DNA of 64,000 nt from Gemmatimonadaceae bacterium (GTDB lineage: Bacteria; Gemmatimonadota; Gemmatimonadetes; Gemmatimonadales; Gemmatimonadaceae), in contig JADKJT010000037.1 of assembly GCA_016720905.1 (NCBI GenBank), positions 7,507 to 71,506 of the forward strand. Reading direction: 5' to 3'. Shown here piece after piece: positions 6,642 through 13,305 of the stretch. Within the stretch, counting starts at the first letter, position 1. Every line of letters starts with the position of its first letter. The translations under genes were made by a program, and so were the position numbers. The notes under the pieces were generated by a model that saw only the letters and a program-made list of their open reading frames with translations, made no database searches and had not been told where the DNA came from.

Positions 6642-6943
6642 GCTCAGAGGACTGGTCCCCACTTCGAATGGGATCCCCGTAAGGCGACCAAGAATGTCGC
6701 GAAGCCGGGGTCACCTTTCTCGAGGCGCAAACGGTGTTCGAGGATGAGGAGGCGCTATTCATGCCCGATCCGGATCATTCGGGTGACGAAGAGCGGTTCA
6801 TCTTGCTCGGTCTGAGCGATGCGCTGCGGGTCTTGGTGGTCATTCATTGCGAACGTGGCGACGGTGAGGTGATCCGACTGATCTCCGCCCGAAAGGCGGT
6901 GCCACTTGAGCGCGCAACGTACACGCAACGGAGAGTCCGATGA
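6624..6943 (+). pseudogene. brnT: brnT toxin (cassette copy 2), interrupted by a frameshift
   Basis: The first part reads PHFEWDPRKATKNVAK in one frame; the family then continues in another frame as VTFLEAQTVFEDEEALF, RFILLGLSDALRVLVV, VIRLISARKAVPLERATY. The break is at 6705-6711 (AAGCCGGGGTCACC). Restoring one A (AAGCACGGGGTCACC) would give the conserved K-H-G-V motif, so a single-base deletion has removed the motif His and the frame. The downstream half could be translated from ATG 6734 but would lack the N-terminal strand. The stop TGA overlaps the brnA start. It is either a real toxin knock-out or a base-calling error. Confidence 0.82.
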
Positions 6944-7170
6944 GGAAGCAATACGACTTTGCCAACGCCAAGAAGAACCCCTACGCGAAACGACTGAAGA
7001 AGCCCGTCACGATTCGTTTGGACGAGTCCACGGTGGCGTACTTCAAAGCGCTGGCCGACGAGACCGAGCTGCCGTATCAGAGTCTGATCAACCTATACCT
7101 ACGCGACTGTGCGGCGTCGGGCCGTCGCCTGTCGATGGCCTGGCGCGCGGCGAAGTCGGGCGCCGCATAA
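6940..7170 (+). CDS. brnA: BrnA/CopG-type antitoxin (cassette copy 2)
   Basis: Intact antitoxin of 76 residues. The start MRKQYDFANAKKNPYAKRLK and the ribbon-helix-helix segment (KPVTIRLDESTVAYFKALAD, then LPYQSLINLYLRDCAASGR) are typical of short BrnA antitoxins. The ATG overlaps the brnT stop. Since the toxin upstream is frameshifted, this antitoxin may persist alone, which is the safer half to keep. Its stop TAA is inside attC 8. Confidence 0.88.
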   Translation: MRKQYDFANAKKNPYAKRLKKPVTIRLDESTVAYFKALADETELPYQSLINLYLRDCAASGRRLSMAWRAAKSGAA

Positions 7171-7259
7171 CGGCGCGTTGCAGTTGACAGCCGCGCTATT
7201 GTTGGCGCGCTGCACGCGCTCCTATTTGATGCGACTGCAACTGAACGCAAGTGTTAGAT
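7165..7259 (+). repeat. attC site 8, last in the array
   Basis: Boxes GCATAAC (7165-7171) and GTTAGAT (7253-7259). Arms are GCGTTGCAGTTGACAGC and GCGACTGCAACTGAACGC. The arms and the loop (GCGCTATTGTTGGCGCGC) are more diverged from the other sites than these are from each other. Length is 95 bp. The next gene's ATG (7258) is completed by its last two bases. Confidence 0.85.
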
Positions 7260-7674
7260 GGCGACAACCAACTTCAGCTGGAAGGCACTGCAATTGGCGA
7301 AGGTCTTGAACGATCGCACCGCGCGTGCCCGACTTCGGAAACTGTTCCCACAGGAGTCACCCGACCTGACGTCGATCGACACGCCGTCACTGGTATGCTG
7401 GATGAAGGAGTGCACCTTTCAGCAACTCGCTTGGCCGGGCTGGAGACTGGATGGGATCCGCTGGCGTCGTGCTCAGCGTCGGGCCCATGGCGAATTCACG
7501 GAACGTCTCCTTGCGGACGCGGGCTCGCCGCAAGCTCCGTGCGACCATTGCCACGTGCGTCAGCCCACCCATCATGTAGCGTATCCGCCCGACGACGATC
7601 CGTACTTCGCTCACTACTGCAAGGCGTGTGGACCTGACATGCCGACGGGATGGTTCGTGGTCACGGAAGCATAG
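7258..7674 (+). CDS. Unknown protein with CxxC zinc-ribbon-like pair, terminal cassette position
   Basis: 138 residues. The ATG overlaps the right core box of attC 8. The N-terminal half (MATTNFSWKALQLAKVLNDR, RARLRKLFPQE) is helical. Residues about 96-132 hold CDHCHVRQPTHH and, after 24 residues, HYCKACGPDMP, a two-CxxC knuckle likely to bind zinc. A Trp/Arg-rich segment precedes it. I do not recognise a family. No attC follows, so this is either the last, no longer mobile, cassette or the first resident chromosomal gene. Confidence 0.62.
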   Translation: MATTNFSWKALQLAKVLNDRTARARLRKLFPQESPDLTSIDTPSLVCWMKECTFQQLAWPGWRLDGIRWRRAQRRAHGEFTERLLADAGSPQAPCDHCHVRQPTHHVAYPPDDDPYFAHYCKACGPDMPTGWFVVTEA

Positions 7675-7983
7675 CGCCGTGCTGCGCCAACTCGTCAAAC
7701 CCAACGAAATGTTGTTCCCCTGCACGGAGTAGATTTGACGTCCAGCGCCGATGCGTGACAGGAGCGTATAACGGCCGAGCGTGGCGGCGGGCGGGAAATT
7801 CACAGGCAGAAATGTGTCGAGCAGTAGGACGTTTGACCACGCCGAGCGACGAGAAAACGGTGCCAGCACGGGAACTCTCCCCGGTCGACCTGGCGTCGTG
7901 GGGCGGCAGTCCCCGTGCGTAGTAAATGAGCCGAAATCGGCGAGGTCTGCGCGTATTGGCATGGACCACCAGCCTACCTGCCT
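7675..7983. other. Intergenic region after the array, no gene seen
   Basis: About 310 bases with no supported reading frame, RNA or attC-like site. A single GTATAAC at 7766-7772 lacks any partner box or arms and is not taken as a core site. Confidence 0.5.
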
Positions 7984-8121
7984 ATGCGCCGCCTCTCCTT
8001 TCCTGTCCTGCTGTTGCTCCTCCTCGCCGCGTGCGGTGGCGGCGGCGACGCCATTTCCCCGCCTCCGACGCCCGGACCGACGCCGTCGAACGTACCGGCC
8101 GCGCTAGCGGTGGGGCTGCGC
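7984..8121 (+). pseudogene. Lipoprotein leader fragment
   Basis: ATG 7984 opens with a textbook lipoprotein signal (MRRLSFPVLLLLLLAACGGG) and a Pro/Thr linker (PPPTPGPTPSNVPAALAV), as in the Ig-domain lipoproteins of this genome. After about 45 residues the sequence turns into His/Arg-rich text antisense to the neighbouring leftward gene. Only the export leader seems to survive; the mature part is missing. It could be a decayed gene truncated by rearrangement at the array boundary. Confidence 0.5.
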
Positions 8122-8174
8122 AGCCACGCGCGACGCAACCAGCATCGTCGCGACGAGCGCGAGCGACCACGCTT

Positions 8175-9185
8175 TCACTTACGCCACCACACCACCAACG
8201 ACACGCCACAGTCGGACGGGGGCACCACCGCCATCTCGCGCTTGTTCTGCTCAAACTTGTCCGCCGCGCCACCGCCGTTCGGCCGAACCGTGGTGCGAAC
8301 GCCGGGATTGATGTACGCCTCGACAAACTCCAAGTCCTTTGCCGTGATCGCCCACAGCGGGAGCGTGCGCTTGGGATCGCCGTTCTCCATCACCGGACAG
8401 TCCGGGTTCATGAGGTGCCCACTGGCAAAGCTGCCAATCGCGCGCAAGTCCGTGAACCCGAGCCGCTCGATGTCCTCACGCGAAAAAAACTTGCTCGTCG
8501 CTGGCGCGGCGCGCAGCACGCGCAGGTTCTGGTCAAACAGCATGGCGCCGTAGCGCGGATCGCTGTCTTTCGTTTCGGGCAGCATCCACGCAGCGATCTT
8601 GCGGCCCGTGTCCTTCGGGACGGTGACACTGACCACCTGCCGCCGGAATCCACCGCGTCGCAGCACGACCATGTACGTACCGGCCCGCACGGGCAGGAAG
8701 AAGGCGCCGACGGAATCGGTCTCGACCGATTGATTCGTGCCAACCACCTGCACCTTCACACCGCCGAGCGGCCGATAGCCTGTATCGGCGACGACACCGC
8801 TCAATCCACCGCGAGCGGCCACCGTCACCACAGACGGCAACGAAAACGGGACACGCTTCAGCACAATCGCGACCGTGCCTGCACCGTCTTTCACAGACAC
8901 CTTCACCGATGCAGGAGCAAATCCGACCCGACGCACTTGCAGCGTGTACTTGCCGTTCGCGAGCTGATCGACGGTGAACGCGCCATCGGCGCGCGATCGC
9001 ACTCGCGTGCGGAGTTGCATCACCAGCACTTCAGCGCCTTCCACCGGGCGACCGACGTCGTCTCGTACGACGCCACTGATCGCGCCCGTAACGGGTTGCG
9101 CGTCCTGCGCGCGGGCCGACGTCGTGACTGCCACCAACGCGACCGCGGCGAGCGCAGTCGGAATCCATCGAAGAATGCGACGCAT
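8175..9185 (-). CDS. Secreted protein with two carboxypeptidase-regulatory-like domains
   Basis: 336 residues from ATG 9185. The signal peptide (RRILRWIPTALAAVALVAVT, cleaved near ARAQ) is followed by two beta-sandwich repeats: ISGVVRDDVGRPVEGAEVLV to TVAIVLKRVPF, and LSGVVADTGYRPLGGVKVQV to VVSVTVPKDTG. The C-terminal part (about residues 210-335; FDQNLRVLRAAP, FFSREDIERLGFTDLRAIGS, YINPGVRTTVRP) resembles a TonB-receptor plug-like segment without a barrel. Such proteins are frequent in this genome (see 61819). Function is unknown; a cell-surface role is inferred. An in-frame GTG at 9206 is an alternative start. Confidence 0.75.
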   Translation of the reverse strand: MRRILRWIPTALAAVALVAVTTSARAQDAQPVTGAISGVVRDDVGRPVEGAEVLVMQLRTRVRSRADGAFTVDQLANGKYTLQVRRVGFAPASVKVSVKDGAGTVAIVLKRVPFSLPSVVTVAARGGLSGVVADTGYRPLGGVKVQVVGTNQSVETDSVGAFFLPVRAGTYMVVLRRGGFRRQVVSVTVPKDTGRKIAAWMLPETKDSDPRYGAMLFDQNLRVLRAAPATSKFFSREDIERLGFTDLRAIGSFASGHLMNPDCPVMENGDPKRTLPLWAITAKDLEFVEAYINPGVRTTVRPNGGGAADKFEQNKREMAVVPPSDCGVSLVVWWRK

Positions 9186-9219
9186 TCCTGATGATCCCGA
9201 CCGCACCCGCCGCTGTCAA
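9185..9219 (-). promoter_or_regulatory. Sigma-70-type promoter giving a near-leaderless message
   Basis: Read on the minus strand, TTGACA (9219-9214) and GATCAT (9196-9191) are separated by exactly 17 bases, and ATG 9185 begins 5 bases after the -10 box. The predicted start of transcription coincides with the start codon, and no proper ribosome-binding site is present. Confidence 0.55.
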
Positions 9220-9612
9220 GCCAATTCCTACTTCGCCATGAACTGTCGCTCGTTGCACACCCGCGACCGCAGCAACGCCCAACCGACGGGACGCAGGGCT
9301 TTCAAATTTGTACCGTGGCGAACGACAAATACTGGGCAGAGCTCACAGTGCGCAGCGTCAACGCGTACAACCGCAAGAAGCTCGAGGTGTTGAATCAGCT
9401 GCTGGATGTCGTGGAGCAGCCCCCCAATCGGATCCCGTCGGATCTGCAGCCGGTATAGGCATTGCGCGACGGCCGATTCTGTCGCAACGTCGGCGGGTCG
9501 CTGGAGCGGGCGAAGGAGGCCCGGTCGAGATGGTCTCACCGCTCTTGGCAGAAACCAGCAGCCCGCGGAGCAAGAAGGGTTCCTCTCACTACGATCGCGC
9601 ATTCGAGGTTTC
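9207..9612. other. Intergenic region with one small frame
   Basis: Roughly 400 bases. The first 15 belong to the promoter of the leftward gene. The only candidate gene is the 47-residue frame at 9315-9458; the remainder shows nothing I can support. Confidence 0.4.
9315..9458 (+). CDS. Small hypothetical frame, possible gene remnant
   Basis: GTG 9315 to TAG 9458 gives 47 residues (ANDKYWAELTVRSVNAYNRK, ending NQLLDVVEQPPNRIPSDLQPV in part). The composition is protein-like (amphipathic helix, then a Pro-rich end), but there is no ribosome-binding site and no family match I know. It could be the C-terminal remainder of a lost gene. Confidence 0.3.
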   Translation: MANDKYWAELTVRSVNAYNRKKLEVLNQLLDVVEQPPNRIPSDLQPV

Positions 9613-9999
9613 ATGAAACGAGTCACTGGCATCGGCGGCATCTTTTTCAAGGCGAAGGACGCGCCGTTACTGCGAACCTGGTACAAGCGGCATTTGGGAA
9701 TCGATGTCCAGGTTTGGGGCGGAGCGTCCTTCGATTGGACCGACGCCGAGGGCAAGCCGGTTGCAGGTACTACGGCCTGGTGTATCAATCCACAGGAAGG
9801 CGATCACTTTGCTCCCAGCTCTGCTCCCTTCATGGTCAACTACCGCGTGGAAGACCTCCACGCCCTGGTCGGGATCTTGAAGGAGGAAGGCTGCGATGTG
9901 CTCGAGAAGATTGAAGAATCCGAGTATGGAAAATTTGCCTGGGTCATTGATCCTGAGGGCAACAAGGTCGAGCTCTGGCAGCCCCCTCAAGGCCAATGA
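9613..9999 (+). CDS. VOC (glyoxalase/bleomycin-resistance) family protein
   Basis: 128 residues with the paired beta-alpha-beta-beta-beta units of the vicinal-oxygen-chelate fold. The first unit is GIGGIFFKAKDAPLLRTWYK, RHLGIDVQVWGG; the second is FMVNYRVEDLHALVGILKEE, AWVIDPEGNKVELWQPP. The final Glu in KVELW is the usual metal ligand. The substrate cannot be told. Start ATG 9613 was chosen because the family begins with this strand; the upstream frame is not conserved-looking. A DUF3830 gene follows 9 bases downstream and may be co-transcribed. Confidence 0.85.
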   Translation: MKRVTGIGGIFFKAKDAPLLRTWYKRHLGIDVQVWGGASFDWTDAEGKPVAGTTAWCINPQEGDHFAPSSAPFMVNYRVEDLHALVGILKEEGCDVLEKIEESEYGKFAWVIDPEGNKVELWQPPQGQ

Positions 10000-10008
10000 G
10001 CGGGCCAG

Positions 10009-10425
10009 ATGACCATGTTGACGGTACGAATCGGTTCGATGGTGTTCACCGCCACGCTTGAATCTGCACGCGCACCACGGACAACCGCCGCGTTCCTGGC
10101 GCGCCTCCCGTTTGAAGGACAACTCGTCCAGGCGCGCTGGAGCGGCGAGGCGGGCTGGGTGCCACTCGGCGACTACGATCTTGGAGTCGCCTATGAGAAC
10201 GCGACGAGTTACCCGGCTCCGGGACAGGTCCTTTGGCACCCACCCGGGCTGAGCGAAGCAGAGCTTCTCTTGCCGTATGGCAGTACATGCTTTTCCAGCC
10301 GGGTCGGCCAACTGGCGGGCAACCACTTTCTGACGATCCATGATGCACGTGGCGATCTCGCTGAGCTTGGGCGCAGACTGCTTCACGATGGTGCGCAGCC
10401 GATCAGCTTCCAGCTGATCGAGTGA
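10009..10425 (+). CDS. DUF3830 family protein (cyclophilin-like fold)
   Basis: 138 residues. LTVRIGSMVFTATLESARAP, then TAAFLARLPFEGQLVQARWS and the motif SYPAPGQVLWHPPGLSEAEL, match the DUF3830 family, a cyclophilin-like beta-barrel of unknown enzymology often linked to small-molecule metabolism. The C-terminus (NHFLTIHDARGDLAELGRRL) is also family-like. The start may be ATG 10009 or the second Met at 10015. It follows the VOC gene closely. Confidence 0.8.
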   Translation: MTMLTVRIGSMVFTATLESARAPRTTAAFLARLPFEGQLVQARWSGEAGWVPLGDYDLGVAYENATSYPAPGQVLWHPPGLSEAELLLPYGSTCFSSRVGQLAGNHFLTIHDARGDLAELGRRLLHDGAQPISFQLIE

Positions 10426-10539
10426 GTCAGTCAGTGAACTGGTCGGTGGCGTTCTCACCGATGTGTGCCCACCGAATCCGAGCATCCTGAGTCGCTGCAA
10501 CCGAGGCCACACACCGACCGCTGTCGACGGGAGGAATAG

Positions 10540-10866
10540 ATGTTCATTCTTGGACTCTTGATCGCCGCAGTGCCCCTTGGATTCGGCGCGCTGCGCGCTG
10601 TCACAACCGGAAGTGACTGGCGGTATCTCTGGGTGGCGGTCAGTGCCTGCACGATTGCGCTGGGCGTCCTGTGGTTCCGACGACAGGTGAGCGGGCCTTC
10701 ACTGGGCCGCATCGCCACCGCCTTCGTCGCTGCCGGGGTCGCTGCGGCCGCGCTGGCGTTTGCACAGGGCGCGACGTCGGTCGCCGCCGTCTTGACCGTG
10801 GCTGGCGGGTTTGGACTCTGCGAGGCGATTGGACTCGGTCTGGCGTTCCGCGCGCGCGCCGGCTAA
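10540..10866 (+). CDS. Small integral membrane protein
   Basis: 108 residues with four hydrophobic segments: FILGLLIAAVPLGFGALRAV, YLWVAVSACTIALGVLWF, ATAFVAAGVAAAALAFAQ and VAAVLTVAGGFGLCEAIGLG. Short Arg-containing loops lie between them. It has no catalytic motif and no family I recognise. ATG 10540 is preceded by GGGAGG (10529-10534). It is separated from both neighbours by more than 100 bases and is probably transcribed alone. Confidence 0.65.
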   Translation: MFILGLLIAAVPLGFGALRAVTTGSDWRYLWVAVSACTIALGVLWFRRQVSGPSLGRIATAFVAAGVAAAALAFAQGATSVAAVLTVAGGFGLCEAIGLGLAFRARAG

Positions 10867-11181
10867 CCACGTTGGTGCGGAGAACCATTTGTCCAATGAA
10901 CATTCCGAAACAGGAAAGTTCATCGCATGAACGGTTTGTTCGACGTGAAAGTCCGCGCGCCATCCCGCGTGATATTGCTGGCCAACGCCATGGTTCCACT
11001 CCGACGTGGTGGATTGGAATCGCGGATGATCCGGACGTTGGGTATCGACAGAAAATTCTAGCCTGTGCGAGGGGCACCATTCCCCGGTTCCCCGGGAGAA
11101 AGCGGGAGTGTCCAATTCCGGCCTGCCCGCGCGTCATCAGGTGTCGACCGGATGAACCGGCGGCACTCACAAGGAGATGTC
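10867..11181. other. Intergenic region, weak 44-residue frame only
   Basis: A frame from ATG 10927 to TAG 11061 (MNGLFDVKVRAPSRVILLAN then AMVPLRRGGLESRMIRTLG) has no ribosome-binding site and no recognised family. The rest should contain the promoter of the DGPF/ECF42 operon; I see no strong -10/-35 pair. Confidence 0.35.
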
Positions 11182-11517
11182 ATGCCGAAGTATCTGTGCC
11201 TGCAGCGACGACTGGCCGCTGGAAACGCCGAACGTCCCTCACCCGCGCAAATGCAGGATATGTACGCGAAGTTCGGCGCCTGGCAGCAGAAGTTCAGCGC
11301 GAACATCGTAGACATGGGCGGAAGACTCGGTGAGGGGAAGCTCACCACCGCGAATCCGGCGCCGGATGGACCGTTCGTGGAGATCAAGGAGCTCGTTGGC
11401 GGCTACATGATCGTCTCGGCGGAGAGTCTGGAGCAGGCGATTGCGGTGGCCCGTGAATGCCCGGGGCTAGTTGGCCCTGGATCCGGCGTGGACGTCATCG
11501 AAATACGTACTCCTTGA
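11182..11517 (+). CDS. DGPF/YCII-related protein, partner of ECF42 sigma factor
   Basis: 111 residues. MPKYLCLQRRLAAGNAERPS leads to the family-defining motif PAPDGPFVEIKELVGGYMIV, which gives the DGPF family its name, and VARECPGLVGPGSGVDVIEI closes the fold. ATG 11182 follows AAGGAG at 11171-11176. Family knowledge: DGPF proteins are encoded beside ECF42 sigma factors in many phyla, where their exact role is unknown. Its stop TGA overlaps a TTG that opens the sigma gene (TTGA), indicating coupling. Confidence 0.92.
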   Translation: MPKYLCLQRRLAAGNAERPSPAQMQDMYAKFGAWQQKFSANIVDMGGRLGEGKLTTANPAPDGPFVEIKELVGGYMIVSAESLEQAIAVARECPGLVGPGSGVDVIEIRTP

Positions 11518-12792
11518 GCACACCCGCGCTGCTGGCCGAGCACTTTTTCCGTCACGAATATGGCCGACTGGTCGCGACGCTCTCGCGGCGGGTTGGAGCG
11601 CAACACCTCGACGCGGTCGAGGACGCGGTGCAGTGTGCGTTGATGTCCGCACTCGAAACGTGGACGGTGGCGGGCGTGCCGGACAATCCGACCGCCTGGC
11701 TCTATCGCGTGGCGCAGAACCGGCTTTGGGGCGAACTGCGGCAACACACGCGCCGCCGTCGCATCATGGAGCAGCAAACCATCCAAGCCTCCACCGTCCT
11801 GCCGGATCCCGTGGACCCGTCTCTCGCCGGGGACATGGAGGACAACCTGCTGCGCATGCTGTTTGTGTGCTGCGACGCGGCGATCCCAACGGAGTCGCAG
11901 CTGGTATTGGCTTTGAAGATTCTGTGTGGATTCGAAGTGCGCGAGATCGCGTTTCGACTGTTCACGAGCGAAGCCAATGTGTACAAGCGGCTCGGTCGAG
12001 CGCGCGATCGACTGCGGGCGCTGCCGCCACACACCGACGACCTTTCCGCGGGGCAATACGCGTCCCGGCTCCCCTCCGTGCGAACGATTCTCTATCTGAT
12101 GTTCACGGAGGGCTACCTTTCGACACACGCGGAGTCGGCCATCCGCAGCGAACTCTGCGCCGAAGCGATACGACTGACCGTCATCCTGGCGAAACATCCG
12201 GTGGGCGAGTCGCCGGAAACGTCAGCGCTGGTGGCCCTGATGCATCTGCATTCGGCGCGGTTGACCGCCCGTCTTGACGGAACAGGCGGGCTCCTGCTGC
12301 TTGAGGAGCAGGACCGCGCGAGCTGGGATCAGAGGGAGATCGCGTGCGGACTGTCGTGGCTGGCCAGGTCGGCGGCCGGCGAGGAGTTTTCCCGGTACCA
12401 TGCTGAGGCGGGGATTGCCGCCGAACACTGCCTTGCCCCGACCTTCCAGGAAACCAACTGGAGCAAAGTCGTCGAGTACTACAGCCTCCTTGAACGAATC
12501 GCACCGTCCGCCATCCATAAGCTGAACCGCGCGGTGGCCATTGCAGAGCTACAGGGGCCCGGTTGCCGGCCTCGCGGTGCTCGACGGTTTTCACCCTCCG
12601 ACGTGGCTGGCCGATTCATATATGTGGGCAGCGGTGTTGGCCGATTTGCATCGGCGGTGCGGGAATGCAGATACGGCCAGCCGCTATCGCGCGCTCGCTT
12701 GTCAATTGGCTCCCACTGCGGCGGTCAGGCAGGTTCTGCAGCGTCGCCTCAATCTTCATCCGCTCCATCCCCTGCCGACCGGAACCGAATGA
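11514..12792 (+). CDS. ECF42 RNA polymerase sigma factor with C-terminal TPR-like extension, frameshift-interrupted
   Basis: Sigma region 2 (HFFRHEYGRLVATLSRRVGA, AVEDAVQCALMSALETW) and region 4 (LKILCGFEVREIAFRLFTSE, ANVYKRLGRARDRL) are followed by the long helical extension typical of ECF42 (FTEGYLSTHAESAIRSELCA, ALVALMHLHSARL, YYSLLERIAPSAIHKLNRAV). TTG 11514 overlaps the DGPF stop. After AVAIAELQGP the frame must change to continue with VAGLAVLDGFHPPTWLAD and ASRYRALACQLAPTAAVRQV. The cause is one extra G in the run at 12554-12557. Without it the protein would be about 425 residues and end at TGA 12792. As written, the frame runs on into the next gene. Confidence 0.85.
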
Positions 12793-13259
12793 CTCTCGGA
12801 CGAGCCCTTCTCAATTCACTGTCTGCGCTCGCGCTCGTGTGCGGTTGCACGCGCTCGGCACCGACACCTCGCCAAACTGGACCTGAGGCCAATCGTCAGT
12901 TCGTATTGGCTTTCTACAGGGAAGGCCTTACAGGCAAGCAACCGCGACAGGCTTTCGAGCGGTACATGGCTCCTGACTTCATCGAGCACAAGCCGGATGT
13001 CGACGCGGGCACCCGCGCGGCCACCATCGCCTTCCTCGAGGAACTTATCAAGAGCATGCCAGATCCGCGCTGGGAGGTGATTCGCACGATTGCCGAGAAC
13101 GATCTGGTCTTCCTGCACGCTCGTTTCACACCTGCGGCCGGCGCACCGTCGTATGCTGTTGCCGACGTGTTTCGTCTGCGCGATGGTCGAATCGTGGAAC
13201 ACTGGGATGTCGTCGGCGGTCCTCCGGCCGTGTCGCGCAATCCCAACTCGCGTTTCTAG
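12789..13259 (+). CDS. SnoaL/NTF2-like lipoprotein
   Basis: 156 residues. A lipobox (LALVCGC, Cys about residue 20) is followed by a SnoaL-like fold: NRQFVLAFYREGLTGKQPRQ, AFERYMAPDFIEHKPDVDAG, IRTIAENDLVFLHARFTPA, VADVFRLRDGRIVEHWDVVG. The ATG overlaps the sigma-factor stop (ATGA, 12789-12792), so it belongs to the ECF42 operon. The apparent fusion to the sigma factor comes only from the frameshift upstream. SnoaL-like proteins bind or convert small molecules; the ligand is unknown. Confidence 0.85.
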   Translation: MTLGRALLNSLSALALVCGCTRSAPTPRQTGPEANRQFVLAFYREGLTGKQPRQAFERYMAPDFIEHKPDVDAGTRAATIAFLEELIKSMPDPRWEVIRTIAENDLVFLHARFTPAAGAPSYAVADVFRLRDGRIVEHWDVVGGPPAVSRNPNSRF

Positions 13260-13305
13260 CCCGCAGGAATGTCCCCGCCGCATCGGCGTTCAGCCTCGAC
13301 CTCAT

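Larger units (their letters stand above)
1745..7674 (+). mobile_element. Chromosomal integron gene-cassette array (no integrase in window)
   Basis: Eight attC-type sites with core boxes RYYYAAC and GTTRRRY are spaced 0.3-1.3 kb apart: 2396, 3201, 3813, 4401, 4733, 5299, 6556 (truncated) and 7165. All recognised genes between them read rightward with the attC at their 3' side. Full-length sites are 92-100 bp and nearly identical in their arms (CGTTGCTGC..CAGCGC and AGCGCTGCAGCAGAAC), as in sedentary chromosomal integrons. The first box (GTTATAC, 1745-1751) may be the last remnant of an attC or attI cut off by the IS element. The integrase should lie to the left, outside the window. Cassette content is dominated by toxin-antitoxin pairs and proteins of unknown function. 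Confidence 0.9.

Noticed and set aside
2396..7259. Interpretation of the attC repeats as a CRISPR array or REP elements
   Set aside because: Spacing is 0.3-1.3 kb with genes between, the outer boxes fit RYYYAAC/GTTRRRY, and every site is on the 3' side of a cassette gene.
7766..7772. GTATAAC as a ninth attC core box
   Set aside because: No matching right box and no complementary arms within 150 bases on either side.
7387..7962. Leftward frame with a kinase-like segment (GRYTLLSRIGAG)
   Set aside because: Only about 12 residues resemble a kinase glycine loop, with no invariant Lys or catalytic loop after it, and the frame overlaps a better rightward gene. Taken as chance or a very old fragment.
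7926..9191. A 421-residue rightward protein
   Set aside because: Composition is Arg/His-rich and exactly antisense to the well-supported secreted protein at 8175-9185.
11457..13259. A single 600-residue sigma factor-SnoaL fusion protein
   Set aside because: The fusion results from a one-base frame change at 12554-12557. The normal sigma C-terminus and its stop (12792), and a lipoprotein start with lipobox (12789), are present in the expected frames.
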